Source: Chrysomallon squamiferum (lineage: Eukaryota; Mollusca; Gastropoda; Neomphalida; Peltospiridae). From it: 45,000 nucleotides of DNA. The notes beneath the pieces were generated by a model that was not told where the DNA came from, ran no database searches, and saw only the letters and a list, made by a program, of their open reading frames with translations. The stretch is from the NCBI GenBank assembly GCA_012295275.1, contig CM022667.1, positions 9,245,038 through 9,290,037 of the forward strand. Reading direction: 5' to 3'. The translations under genes and the position numbers were made by a program. This document shows positions 28,341 through 42,300 of the stretch, in pieces; positions within the stretch are counted from its first letter, which is position 1; each line of letters starts with the position of its first letter.

Positions 28341-28640
28341 AAAAAAAAAAAATTAACAACAACCGTTACGTCAGTACTGACAACGATGACGACGACAGTG
28401 ATAACCATAAACAAAGATGACAGCGACAACGACCATGAAGATGATTATGACGATAACTGCGACGAGAAAGGATGTCAACAACGATGATAATACAATCGAC
28501 AACGATAACTGCGACAACGGCTTTATAAATACAGCGACGATATCATAAAGATGATGAAGATGATCACAAGGATGAAAATAACTGCGTCGACCACGATGAT
28601 GATGATGATGAAAATGATGATTATGAAACTAAGGATGATA
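28341..28640. other. GAT/GAC-rich low-complexity intron DNA
   Basis: A degenerate GAC/GAT trinucleotide-rich stretch in the 5' UTR intron of the sulfatase gene. The Asp/Thr/Met-rich open frames over it are compositional artefacts. Confidence 0.6.
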
Positions 28641-29009
28641 AACAGAAGCAAACACTGTGGACTCTGTGGTCAGTTTAATACAGTTAAGAGAAATCAGCCA
28701 TACGAAAATTTTGAAATATCGAAAACAGCAGTTTTTTCTGCTAGATACATGCACTAGAGAATGATTGTTGGCTCACAAATACATCCATGGAGCTTATTTG
28801 TTGTAAGTAACACGACCCAATATTGCGATATGAATGTAGAGAATTTTACAATTACTTTAAACATGTATGTATGTATGTATGTATGTATGTATGTAGGTGT
28901 GTATATACTTTAGGATTTTGAATATTCTCTGTCTTATCTACGTCTGATTAGACTCTGCACATAGACAATATTCAGGAACGCACTTGCACAGGAGGACAAA
29001 GTCCAATCA

Positions 29010-29095
29010 CAACCTCACAAACCCGTCGGATGCCGCTGACGAGACTCGAACGTATGACAGCCACTCACACGCACTCCGAACGGCCATCAAGACAA
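29010..29095 (-). repeat. tRNA-like SINE head fragment
   Basis: The minus strand has an A-box-like TGGCCGTTCGGAGTG (29086-29072) followed at normal spacing by a B box, CGTTCGAGTC (29052-29043), then GGCATCCGACGGG. No paired acceptor stem is visible, so this is a tRNA-derived repeat rather than a tRNA gene. It lies in the 5' UTR intron of the sulfatase gene. Confidence 0.45.
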
Positions 29096-29099
29096 CCTT

Positions 29100-29739
29100 G
29101 TGTGTATGTAAGTATGTATATGTGTCTGTGTGTATATGTGTATGTGTGTATATGTGTGTATATATATATTACAATACACACATACATAAACACACAGATA
29201 TGTATGTACGTAAGTACAGATGTATGCACGAATCTGTCTTTCAATTTATCCATCAATCCATCCATTAATTCATCCGTCCGCCGTTCTCTCTATCTCACTA
29301 TATATTTATCTATCTACCTGTGTCTATCTCTGTTATCCCTCACGTTATGTAAACCGATAAACAGCCTCAACTCAACAGATTATGTCGCCACTTATCACCA
29401 CACGAGAACGAGACTGAACACAAACTGTAGTTGCGCTGTGAACTGCAGGGTTGATGGCAGCCACAAACACAATTAAGATTAACAGCAACAGCTACGCATG
29501 CTAAACTAAGTACTACAAAGTCTACTTTGTGTCTATAAATAAAACACCTGCGTGTACGTTCACCGCTATTAGGTAGCTTGTAGTGTGGATCGTGGCTGTG
29601 TTTGGATTGTTTTCAGGAAACATAAAATTAAACAACAAGAGAATCAATCGTACTTTGTTGTCCATCCAGAACTGAGGAAAACAATTTTCACTTTTACGCT
29701 TGTGATTTAGTTTTAAAATTGAGGAGTGAGATAAACATT

Positions 29740-29771
<32 letters not shown>

Positions 29772-30657
29772 TGTTTTTCTGGAATGTTCGTGGTGTTTCA
29801 TTGAAATATTTCCCATTCTAACTAGTATATTATTTTCCTATTTTCATTTTCTGCCCGCGATCATTTTGGTCGATTTTTTTTTTTTTTTGGCCGTTACATT
29901 TTAATGCTATCATCTGTCCAAGACAAAAGATGTACCAAATATAGTGGTATGTGCTGCCTTGGGTTGGCAAGAGCCAGTTTTCTTATCGCGTAATTATCAA
30001 TGAGATAATTTGTATCGACTTGGTTTATTATTTTCCGTGTTTTATTCATCTCTTGGCAACATACCAACAGACAAACGAATGAACAAATAAATAATTAAAT
30101 AAAACAATAACAGATTGAAAACGCAGTTGATAAATAATTTTGCTAAAGAACATCATTAATAAATACATTAAGATCAAACTTAGAAATACAGCATTGAAGC
30201 AAGGATAGAACCATAATAATAAGAAGAAGATGAAATAGAAGAAGAAGAAAAAGAAGAAGAAGAACAACAACAAGAAGAAGAAGAATAAGTAATAATAATA
30301 ATAATAATAATAACAATAATAATAAAACAACAGATGGACTTTGTAACGATTGTTTATAACTATGTTTAAAATAAACCTTCTTCTTAGAAATCTTTAACGA
30401 TATACCTGCCATGATATTTGGTATTTTAGTCACCGATAAACTAATGCAAAAACCTCTCAAGGAAATATCAAGATACAGACAGACACGTAACACAAAGAGC
30501 AGAGAGAAAAGTAAAAAATTTGTAAAAAAAGCAAGAAAGAGAAATATTTCCAAAATAACAATCTGCGGAGAAAAGTATTTATCAAACGGACATTGTTATT
30601 CAGTTACAGAACAAAAGGTAACAGGTAGAAGAAACTAAGGAGAGGGCGGTTACTCAC
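29100..30657. other. Large 5' UTR intron of the sulfatase, no gene recognised
   Basis: It holds GT/AT-rich runs (29100-29170), poly-A (29741-29770), poly-T (29874-29888) and GAA/AAT arrays (30230-30325). The remainder is unique AT-rich DNA. Confidence 0.45.
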
Positions 30658-30732
30658 ATCTTTCCAGACAAAAGACACGACTTTCACTTATCAAGACTAC
30701 ACCAGCTCAAGGACAAATCGAGGATATCAAAA
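30658..30732 (-). other. Probable internal 5' UTR exon of the sulfatase gene
   Basis: On the minus strand a TTTGTTTACAG acceptor precedes 30732 and a consensus GTGAGT donor follows 30658, giving a 75-bp exon without ATG. The next acceptor (CTCTTTCAG at about 28338-28332) lies 4 bp upstream of the sulfatase start codon, so that ATG is reached only after splicing from an upstream exon such as this. Confidence 0.5.
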
Positions 30733-30958
30733 CTGTAAACAAATATCGGCAGGTGAAAAACCCAGCCGTCTTGATAATATTTTTATTTATTTTTAAAGTA
30801 ACACTGACTGGATGCACATAATTTCACTTTTTCTTTCTTTTCACATCTTAGAATTTTCAAAACATCATTACACCTACACGAACGTAAAGTAAAATAGAAC
30901 AAGAACAAAAATGCACGCTAAAATAAAGGAGAAAGAAGAAAAAAACAAATCGACCTAC

Positions 30959-31060
30959 CTGAACCACGAAGATTTCGGCCTTGACTCCAATGCCACAGTG
31001 TTGAAATTTAGCTAGATTCTTTACGGCTCTAATTTACCGCAATACCGCAGCGGTATTTCT
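30959..31060 (-). other. Probable first 5' UTR exon of the sulfatase gene (5' end unknown)
   Basis: A strong donor (CAG, then GTAGGT) ends at 30959 on the minus strand, 226 bp upstream of the second UTR exon. The upstream edge cannot be set from sequence; it should lie near the palindrome-rich region that starts at 31041. Confidence 0.4.
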
Positions 31061-31200
31061 GCGCGGACATAACAGGTATAATGATCCCGGCCAGCAGCGA
31101 ATCTTAACGATCGTTACCGGAGACTTAATCGTGACGGACCGGTAATTACCGTTAGATTTGACCGATGCTCCGAGAGCTCGGAACTGATCGGGTAATGACC
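31041..31200 (-). promoter_or_regulatory. Palindrome-rich putative promoter of the sulfatase gene
   Basis: GC-richer DNA with four inverted repeats: AATACCGC-A-GCGGTATT (31041-31057), AACGATCGTT (31106-31115), CGGTAATTACCG (31140-31151) and TCCGAG-AG-CTCGGA (31169-31182). A TACCG/CGGTA core recurs at least six times. The position fits a promoter; the binding factor is unknown. Confidence 0.45.
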
Positions 31201-31209
31201 GCCGAGTAC

Positions 31210-31856
31210 TGCATTTTCTTCTGGGTTTTTTTTTTTTTTTTTGTTTTTGTTTTTTTTGTTTCTAATGTCTTGTTTATTGTAGAATGTGGAAAATCGCTCA
31301 GTTCAGTTTTACGATCGTGTGTAAAATTAAGTTCGGTTATCTCTCACTTTGTCCAGGAATAACAATAAAACACACGTGTGTGGTGACTACAGCAAACTAC
31401 CACACGTTGCTGTTACTGCTGCGATTATTATTACTACAGCTACTACAACTACAAGAGCTGCTTTTATTGCAGTAATAGTTATTATCACTTCTACGATTAT
31501 TAGTGTTAATATACTTGCTAATACTACTACAATTACTACTGCTGCTACTACTACTACTACAACTACTACTACTGTTACTACTGCTACTACGACTATTACT
31601 TTTTATACTACTACAACTCGCTTTCATACTACAACTACTACTACTTCTTACTAAAACTGTTGTTATGACTACAATAACTAGTTCTACAACTATCATTACT
31701 ATTATTATTTCTTCTACTTCTACTTCACTTTTTACTATCAGTACTCACAGTACTACTTCTTCGTTTACTATCCCTACTACTTCTATTATCTATTAAAAGC
31801 ACTGCTGTTTGTATTTCTTTTTAATACAACCGCTACTTTAACTACTACTACTACTA

Positions 31857-31895
<39 letters not shown>

Positions 31896-33563
31896 ACTAA
31901 CTAATAATAATAATAATAATCACAACATTATTAGTATCAGTACTAAAACAGAGAAGACAAAGCTACTAGAGAGATAAAAATGCAGAGGATAACATCACGT
32001 TCATCATGTTCTATTTTCTTCAACATCTTTAACAGTCAATAATTTTTTAACTCATAAATTTGCCAGCCACCTCAACACCAACGTCATCAGGATAAGAAAA
32101 TAAGCGTTAAAAAAATAATAATAATAAAAAAAAAGAAAAAAAGAAGAAAAAAATGTTATGCATTCCTGGAAAAAAATCTTGTCTTCACATATTATCGCTG
32201 TAAATCTAAGCAATAGCGCATTAAATTAGATTGCAAGAAGAAGAAGAAGAAGAAGAAGAAGAAGAAGAAGAAGAAGAAGAAGAAAAAAGAAGAAGAAGAA
32301 GATTAAATATAGATGAGTGCAAACAAATTTTCCGGCAGAAGAAAAAGTTCTGTGCCAAAGTTCATGGACTGCCAGTTAGTAAAGGCAACTGCAGAGGTTG
32401 TTTATAATCAAAATACGTGTTTATTATACAAACCTGTTATTGAATCTAGATTGTTTTTATTGTATTTCTAGTGATTTCACTGGTTTGTCATTCATCATTA
32501 TATATAAAACAATTGTATATATACAGACATTGTATGGAAATAGTTACAGGTGACAGATGTAAATTGTAGGTTTTATCATGATGATGACGATCATCATTAG
32601 AATAAGTATTATTTTCATCATCATTATATATCATCGTCAGTGTTATTGCAAAATGTATATTATTCTCATCGTCATCATTTTCACACCACTACCATCATTA
32701 TTACCATCATCATCATCATCATTATCATCATTTGTGACATGGATTTGGCTCATCCATGTTTTAACATTTATTATTATTTTTAATTAATTAATATAATTAC
32801 AAATACATTTTTGTTGTATATTAATTCACGCCAAGGTAAAAAAAAAAAATAATAATTTTTTTTTTAATAATATTAACCCTTGACCTTTGACACAAGCGCG
32901 AGACTGAAATTGGCTTTGGCAGCGGTAACCTCACCATGGCGTCTTAGACGTATCGGCGACTGAAAACTGGTGGCGTGCAATGAACGCTGTTAACAATAAC
33001 ACATTTCTGTCAGAAGCGAATGTTTGCCACATCAACGAGCATTTCGCATCGGGTCTGTATTTGCTTAAAGAAGTCAGTTTTGCTACAGTCACGTGACTAG
33101 TGTAGCGTTATTAATATAAATATTTTAATAATCCCTTCTTAACTATGATAATATTACTTTTGCCGGTATCGTCATTTTTTACGTAGTGATTTTTTTGTTG
33201 TTTCTGTGAAAGGTAAATGTTATGGATTTGTACGGAAGCACATTTAAATATATACGTGTCCTGTGTACATATATATATATATATATTTTTTATTTCTCTT
33301 AACTGATTTTTTTTTCTCAGTGCAGTCGGGTTTGACTGCTAAGGCTAGAATTTTAGAGGAGATTGGATTTCATTTTTTTTTTTTCTTGTGATTTATTTCA
33401 GCAACGCCCTGAAAGAACCTGATATAATTTAAATTGTTCGTTTATCATCGTTTTTACTTATACATACGTTTTATTTGATTTTCATAAATAAATTTAGGGA
33501 CATTTCAATCTGACAGGTCCTTGTAAGAAACAGTATCTTGTTTTGTTTTGTTGTTTTTATTGT

Positions 33564-33565
<2 letters not shown>
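31210..33565. other. Intergenic, no gene recognised
   Basis: It holds poly-T (31225-31258), long ACT/ATT trinucleotide-rich stretches (31400-31925), (GAA)n (32235-32302), GAT/CAT-rich DNA (32575-32740) and unique sequence from 32880 to 33260. A splice-like acceptor at about 33318-33320 opens a short frame that I could not extend. Confidence 0.45.

Positions 33566-33652
<87 letters not shown>
33566..33652. repeat. (CT)n microsatellite, 87 bp
   Basis: A pure CT run in intergenic DNA between the sulfatase promoter and the RMDN1 3' end. Confidence 0.97.
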
Positions 33653-33657
<5 letters not shown>

Positions 33658-34059
33658 ACTTATTTACTAGTTGAAAGAATATACTGAAAACAAATTTACA
33701 GGTAGCATGCCAACACAAGAATGGTATGATAATAAACAAGCAAACAGATAAAGTTTTGTAGGACTACTTTCAGTGATAAAATTTATAATATACCCGTTTA
33801 TAATTACTACTGATTTACCTTGTTACGTAAATCAATCAATCAAATTAAAAATAAAATAAAGGAAAACAAACAAGTCATTATTTTATTTATGAATTTTTTT
33901 ATTGATTTTTTTTATTTTTTTATTGATGTTATTACAATATATTTTTTCTCGTTATTTTTAATGTTGTTTTTTTCTCGTTACTTTTACAAGTAATTTTTTT
34001 TTGTTTGTTATTCATTCGATTCATTTAAGAATCCCAACAGCTAGCACCATATACGTTGA

Positions 34060-34345
34060 CAGTTTACAAAATTAACGTCGACACCAACATTCAAACAGTT
34101 CACAAATATCGACACCACAAACACCTCGAAAGACCGTTTGTGCGGTAAATAGAGACAGTTCAACACTGGAAGAGTTCACAAATGTTGACAGACACCGGAG
34201 GGAAAGTGAAAGACTGATAACAAATGTCGACACCACAATACCGAGTTCACAAATGTCGACACATCAAAAGACTGATAACAAAAGTTGACACCAGTCAAAC
34301 ATTGAAAGACTAACAGGAAATGCTGACAGCTATCAAACACAAAAC

Positions 34346-34377
<32 letters not shown>

Positions 34378-34399
34378 TTAATAATAATAAAAATTTAAA

Positions 34400-34455
<56 letters not shown>

Positions 34456-34600
34456 TAATAATAATAATAACAAAAACAACAATAATAGTAATAAACACGT
34501 CACAAAAATTGACAGCAAGGAGACATCAAAAGACAGCACACAAACACCGACACCGATTCATAAACACTGAAAGACACAAATAAACGACAAGAAAGAACAC
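34060..34600. repeat. Degenerate dispersed repeat with core ACAAATGTCGACACC
   Basis: At least eight variants of (A)CAAAtgTcGACACC recur with linking motifs GAAAGACTGATAA and GTTCACA. They run from about 34060 to 34330 and again from 34500 to 34600, with an (AAT)n array (34345-34480) inserted between. Spacing is irregular, so this looks like an old, eroded minisatellite. Confidence 0.55.
34345..34480. repeat. (AAT)n microsatellite
   Basis: AAT arrays with an AAAATTTAAAA interruption, sitting inside the degenerate GTCGAC repeat region downstream of RMDN1. Confidence 0.9.
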
Positions 34601-34949
34601 TGAAAGACTTAGTGATGTATAAAACAATAAATACAAAATAGAATTATGTACACAAATAAATAAATAAAAATATATATATAAAGTGACATTTTTGTCACAG
34701 TCTTAATAAAAATGCAGTAACTGTCAGTTGTTATAACTGATAATAATGCAGCCTGTTTCATTCCCATCAGTACAGGGCCAGGCGTTCTATAAATAACGTC
34801 ACGTGACACAACGTCACAAGCGATCGTTGCGTGGACCGCGGAGATGTAACTGGAGTCTCACGAGTTCTCTCCCTTGACTTGTCACTTCGGGCAACACACG
34901 CATCTTTGTTTTTGAAAACGTAAAGAACATTTTGGCTTTGTTCTTGCGT

Positions 34950-35181
34950 TCAGATTGTTTCCACGCATTCGCAGTGTCCAAGTTTCCGTAATAACTGACT
35001 GGCTTCTTTGTGTGCCTGTAGATAAATAAATAAATAAATAAATGAATAAGTCAATGAATTAGTAATAAATAAATAAATAAATAAGTCAATGAATTAGTAA
35101 TAAATAAATAAATAAATAAAAGAAACAATAGGAGATTATAATACTGATAAATATAACAGTAACAGTAACAGTAACATAATA

Positions 35182-35213
<32 letters not shown>

Positions 35214-35281
35214 CACTAATAATAATAACAATAATAATAATAATAATAACAATAATAATAATAACAATAATAACAATGACA

Positions 35282-35341
<60 letters not shown>

Positions 35342-35767
35342 TAGTTTAAATAAATAAATTAATTAAAAAAAAAGATAGAAAAACACTTCGACCCCCTCTC
35401 CCCAACCCACCCCCCACACAGATAGACAGACAGATAAAACAGAATGATGAAAACAAAAAGGGACGCACCAGTTCGTCTTCGGGTGTGCGGGTGGGGAAGC
35501 TGTAGGCCTCTGTCAGGTACTGCGACGCCCTCTCATGGTGTCCAAGTCGAAGATGAGTCTTACCCAGCATGACGAGGTTCATGGCGTAGAACTTTGGGTC
35601 AGCTGAAAAAACAAACAACAAAAACCCCATTAAAGTTGTTATTAGTAACAAAATTTCATTTGTTTTGGTAACATTAATATAACAGTACTACCATAGTATT
35701 GTTGTTGTTGTTGTTGTTGTTGTTATTGTTATTATTATTATTATTATTAATATTATTATTATTATTA

Positions 35768-35812
<45 letters not shown>

Positions 35813-36288
35813 CAGAAGCAGCATCATTATTAATTAACTAGTTACCTTTGTAAACTGTCTGGAAACGTATATGTTGCTACGTGTTGGGATTGGTAAATGA
35901 ATCGAATGAATAACAACAACAAAAAAGAGAAAATTTCTTGTACTTAACTAGTTAATTAATTAAATTATTTATTTATGTATTTTCGATTATTCAACTTAGC
36001 TTACCTTGTTCAGCTCTTTCAAAATAACACAGCGCCTGCAGAAAAAGAAAAATAGAAAATTTAGAGATTCAGTTCATTAAAAATGAATCAGTCAGTTGAT
36101 TCGTTCATTCATCAGTTTAATCCATTCATTCATTGAGTCATCAATTTTTAAATTTGTTATTAATGTACATTTAAATTTAATTCTGTACAATAATAAAATT
36201 ATACTTGAAATTAATGTTATTATATATTTTAGACATGTCCTCTCCCCACACGTTTTATAAGTCTTTTAATAACTTGTGTTAAAATTAT

Positions 36289-36365
<77 letters not shown>

Positions 36366-37826
36366 CACCTCTTCATATGATGACTTAGGAGGAGATGAAA
36401 ACAAAACTTCAATAATTTTTCTTTCGTACCACGTCAGATCCGCCATTGTGAAATACCTGAAAGTACCGCAAAAATACAATTTATTCATACTTATATTCAA
36501 TTTATATTTATTTTATAATAAAGTGAATACTACTTCTACTACTACTACTATTCACACTATAACTACTACTACTACTACTACTACTAATAATAATAATAAT
36601 TAATATAATAATAAGTGTAATATAGTATAAGAAAAAAGAAATTGCAATTACTCTTAATATCGTGTATAGAATATCTTATTTGAAATGCACGGAACAACCA
36701 ATAGAGTAACGCGACACAAAAGGAGACTCACCAGAAACCAATAGCGTGCAGCGACACAGCATCTTTGGGGTTCAACTCTATTGCTTTCTGGAAGAAGAAA
36801 AATGTAATCATTACTGGTTATTGTTAATGAAATTATACCAATATATATATATATATAAATATTTTAATTTTCATATTAAAAAGATAGAAAAGTAATTTTA
36901 AATACAAATAAATAATGTACTTCGGGTGATATTAATATCAGTATTCACAGCCTTTAAGCAAATTAAAATAAATTCATACAATGTCACGTGACAGAAGCAC
37001 TTACCTCAAAATGTTTCTTAATGATGAAGATATTTCCCAATCTAGCTCTGACTCCTTTATACTGAGCTGCCTGATCCAAAAGAATAGCATACCACTGAAA
37101 AGAGAAAAAAATATCACTGAAAATAAGTCGAAGACGAAGACTAAAAAGAAGAAGAACAACAACAACAATAACAACAACAACAGAAAAAAGTAATTAAAAC
37201 ACTCTTGGTATATTTTCTTATATTTAACAACCGAACAAAAAATACTTCTTTATAATACCGAAACACTCGTATAACCAAATCATGTGGACCCGCCCTGAAA
37301 TTCTGCGCACTTTTTGTTATATTTTAAAACGTGACCGAACTCAGGTTTTCTACGTAAAAAAACAGTTAAAGAAATTTTATAGACGCAATCACGATTTATC
37401 TTTTTCTTTGTCTGATAAAAAAAAAAAAAAAAAAAAAAATTGAATAACTTGCTTGTCAGTGTCACGTAGTAACGTTTCACCCGATACCTCCCTGTCAGCA
37501 GAGAACAAAGGGTATCACGTGGTGCACCCGTTGTCAATGACATACGACGTCATAATGTTGACAGAGTTTCTAATTAACTACGAGCGGGTTTGAAAATACC
37601 GTGACGTGTACAGGTAATTGATGATGATTTGACACCGAATAAAATTCACGCTGAATTAATACTAGATACTTTTTTTGGTTGTAAAAATATTTGATTTCTT
37701 TTGATTTCGTTTAAAAAGAAGAGAGAGAGAGAGACAGAGAGAAAAAAATATTTAGTAATTTACACTGAATAAATACGACATAATTTTTTTTGGTAATACA
37801 ATATTTGATTTCTTTTGATTTCGTTT

Positions 37827-37890
<64 letters not shown>

Positions 37891-39268
37891 AATACGTAAG
37901 AAAAATTATATATATACACACACACACACAGACACACACATATATAATTATAAATCGACTTATATCTAATCTTCATAAAGCAAATGAATAAAGTCGAATT
38001 AACAGTAACCATAAACACGTATAATTAAAAATCGAATACATTATATCTAATCTTCATACAAAAGCAAATAGATCGCATACATATCGCATATATATATATA
38101 TATACTTTCTAAACTACATACAGAGAATTAAAACGCAGTGGGTAATAACGGAAAGGACGGAGAAGTCATTTACAAAATGACCAGGAAGTGACGAGAGGAG
38201 GTCAAACTTTCGAGAACCGGCGGCCGTATAGTGCAATAATCAGCGAAGCGTGAAGTACAGTATCCCCTCGTGAAAACCCGCGTTTCGTCAGACGCGTCAA
38301 TACTGACGTATCAGGTTGACACGCAGACAGAATGCGGTGAAATTAACACCCCCACCCCCACCCCCACCCCACAGTCCTGTCGTGTTTCTTTGTTTGTTAC
38401 GTGTTTTCAAAAAAGAAGGGGATTGGCTTTAATTCAAGTAAGTTCATAATATTTTTTTTTGGGTTTTTTTTTTTATGGGGGTTGGCTGTTTTTGCGTCAT
38501 TATCATTTTCATTTCGTCATCTTATTGTCCTTTCAGTGTATAGTGTATGCCTGGCTAAATATACATAGAATGGTTTGCTCTTCTCTGCTATTTTAATAAT
38601 CGTTAATATTTTCATATTTTTTTAGATCTTCTTCTTCTTCTGCTCCTATGGATCATCCACCTATGTATACTATTCTTTTATCGTTTTTTTTTCTCAACGT
38701 TTTCTTCTTCTTCAACATTTATTGTTTTGTTGTTGTTGCCGTTTTTCTTCTTACAAAACAAAATGTACCTTACCAGACACACAACAATTTTCAACTAAAC
38801 AATCACACTATTGTTGTTGTTGTGGTTTTTTTCACTTAAACTACGTAAGGCTGTTTTCTACTCACTTTGTGACTGTTGGGGTTGTTCGGATCGCGCTCCA
38901 GCGCTTTCTTGGCGGATTCGAAAGCCTCGAACGTCAACGCTTTTCGTTCCTGCATGTCGGGAATTCTCTTTCCCTTTTCCCACGCGGCCCTGGCCAGTCG
39001 CCACTGAATGTCCGCGTCGTCGCTGTTGTCGTACTGCTTGAGCAGCGCGTACAGCTCCACCATCTTGTGCTTCCGGTGCAGATTGTCCGCCATTTTCTTG
39101 ATGTCGTTAAAGTTTGGTTTCGGTGGACATTTTATGGCTTTGGTTAAATCTGGAATTGTGAAAAATGTTAAATTTAATTAAACAAGTTGTAAAATGTTTG
39201 TGCATTTCATGCTAACTATCCTTTTCTTTTCTATCTTTATTTATTTTAAAAACAAATTTCAATTTTGT

Positions 39269-39351
<83 letters not shown>

Positions 39352-42300
39352 GCTCTCTCTCCGCCTCTGTCTGAACCTATTTATACATCAAACACTTTAT
39401 TATGCTGTAGTAGTATTTAGGATGTTCACACGCGTGATAACGTTATCGCCAGTAATTAGGTTTAAAACACACAAAGGAAATCTCTCTCCCGTTCATTCAT
39501 GTTTAATAACGACAGGCTTGTTTTCTCAACAGGAATGGAACAAAAAAAAAAAAAAAAAATCCATTTGGTCAATACGACTGGGTCAGGAGGACCGAATGAT
39601 TAGGGGTTTTTTTTCTTCTAAAATCAGATTCTTGAAATAATTAATAACCTGCCAAACCAAAGAATGATCAAGTAATGAATTAATAATTAACTAAGAAAGT
39701 GAATAACGTTCTCAGTGATTCTATGGTCGAACTAGGCAAACTAATCGTTGTTTTAGTAAAGTAGTGCATCATTCATTTATCAAATTATGCTTCGTAATAG
39801 CCTACTAAATAGGTAACTTAATTAATAATGACACAGTAACACAGATAACTGTGCCGCGCTATATATAGAAGCCAGTCTTCTTATAAATGATTCTTTTTTT
39901 CCTCTTTATCGATTTCCGTGTTATAACGCTGAAATGGAAGGGCTTGAACCACGGAGGTTAGTGTGTCCCAAGTCTTCAGAGAATACTTTTTATCTGAAGC
40001 GCTTGGTTATAAGATTTTTTCTAGTTCCAAACAACGTCTCACAGCTGCCCTATTATAAAGGCCGTGTTTCGTTCTTTACTGTTCATGGAAAGGACGACGT
40101 TAAAAGATTTCTTACTGCTAAATATTAAAAAAAAAACATAGAGGAATTGACGCTAATAATAATATTTTCTTTTCAACCGTCTTTCAGATTTGAACCCGGT
40201 ACTTATCAGCCACAGGCTAAGTAAAACTAGAGTCAAAATATTCTAACGTGCTGACAAGGCTAGACAGAGTTTAATAGAAAACAGATAACTGCGTGTGAAC
40301 CAGTCAGATTTCTTGTTACAACTTTAGTAAATTAAAATTGGAGTCAAGTGTCTAAAAGTTGTTTTTAAAAAAAATGTTTTCAACTTTTGACTTTCAGTCT
40401 GGCAAATCTGGGTTTCTGGGTTATATATATATTTTTTCCAGAAATTTATGACAGGTTAAAAAAAAAATAATAATAAAATGAAATGTATAGAGGAAACGAG
40501 AATAAAAGCGAAAACAAGAAAATCGAGAAGAACGAAATAAAAGAAAAAATGAGAAAAAGAAATAGAAAAAAAAAGGAATATTAAGAAAAAAATAATAACA
40601 ACTTCAAGAAGAATAAAAACGCTAGAAATAGAAGAAGAAAATACAATAAAAAAAAAAAAAAAAAAAAAAAAATCAACTGAACTACGACAACAATATAATT
40701 ATTATTTCACGTGAAAATGTATTTTATGTTATATTTGCAAGATAATGACGCTTAATAACAATAATTATATTAAAAAAAAAAAAAGAAAAAAAAAAAACCA
40801 TGAACGATTTTATCATTTCATATTCAGCAAAAAAATCATAACAGAGAGCATATTAGACGTAATCATACAAGACTTTCTATCGGTTATTAAAAATTGTTGC
40901 AGTTGCTGCAGATGTTTTTTTTTAGGTTTATGTGATATTTATAATATCTTCACGCCATCGATTGACATCAAATACAGAACATTTACCACCCCCGTCCAGA
41001 ATCAGGAACAAGTGAAAGAAACGAGATTTTTTAATACCGATGGTGAAATAACGATTCAATGAGCGATGCATAATTTAGCAACTCGACACAAAATAACGTA
41101 TTATAGCGTTCTGTACAAACAACAAAAAAAATAATAATAATAAAAATAAAAAAGTAAATAAAATATGAATGCTGGGAGAATTGCACGTTGAAGAGTGGGC
41201 GTACGTTTTATTCGATATGAATCGATATCGATAACAAGGGAAGAATATTAAATTTAATAGGGCAGATTTTCATTTTTTTTTTTTTTTTTTGAAATTTTTT
41301 TGAAATTCTTTTATTTTCTTTCTTTTGTATTTTAGAGACATTCCTACACTTTCGTACACGCGTACTTGCATGTAAAAACATGTTCACACACACACACACA
41401 CGCACGCACACACACAAATAATATATATATATATATAAACATAGAGATAAATTTAAACACAGACACACCGACACACACTTCTACATCCATCAATCCGTCC
41501 ATCCATCCATCTGTAGATACAAACAAACGTACCTTTCAGAGTCTGAAAGTTGGTTTTGTCGGTCTGAACTGTGAAAGTGAGAAGTGGAACCATAAGAAAA
41601 GATTTCTGCAGCGTTGTACTCTTCATAGACCGGGAGCAGTCCTGGAAGTAAAGTGTACATAATGAATATTCATTAGATGAATATTTGCATGATATGCATT
41701 AATATAAATTTTACATCTTCCATCAAAAGTTAGTTAGCTATATGACGAAAAAATGTATTATTATTATTTGTTTTGTTTTTTTCACTGTTGTTTTGATAGG
41801 ACGATCCGCAATGCAGAGGAACCATAATAACAAAATGCGGTGATATTTAAAGCAGATAAGCCTTAAAAGGGCCTCGTTGAAATCCGTGCAGTAACAAGTA
41901 TCAGATAATCGTTCAGAAATGTTAGATATATATATATATATATTTAAAAAAAAAAAAAAAAAATAAAATAAAATAAAAAAATAATAAAATATTGTAAAAT
42001 ATATTAGATTATATTATTTATTTATTTATTTATTTATTTTATTACTGCATGTATTATTGGTTATAATTATTTATTTAAATTTGTTTATTATTTATTATTT
42101 TTATTTTTGCAACGTTGTATAACCAAGTATCCCACACCGCGATTTGATCCGTGAGCCGCTGATTCATGGATACGTAAAAATAAACGGTTTTGTTTATCAA
42201 CATCCAAACAGGAATTCGTGGGCTTTCAAAAGATCCGTCCAACAACTAGGGCTGTGACGAATGAGCCAACCTTGACCCAGTCACGTGTTCCCCGAGTTCA

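Noticed and set aside
32315-32402. Short frame with CAKVHGLPVSKGNC, reminiscent of a zinc-knuckle-like spacing
   Set aside because: It has fewer than 20 meaningful residues, no neighbours and no element ends. I could not tie it to a retroelement.
33318-33413. Two acceptor-like sites with a short open stretch (LTAKARILEEIGF)
   Set aside because: No donor or downstream continuation was found, and the stretch is short enough to be chance.
39934-40128. Plus-strand 64-codon frame (GRVSFFTVHGKDDVKRF) in RMDN1 intron 2
   Set aside because: It looks somewhat protein-like but has no recognised family, no splice partners and lies in intronic repeat-bearing DNA. A translated search would settle it.
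40745-41062. Plus-strand 105-codon frame in RMDN1 intron 2
   Set aside because: The first half is poly-Lys over an A run, the rest has no recognisable domain or promoter, and it is AT-driven.
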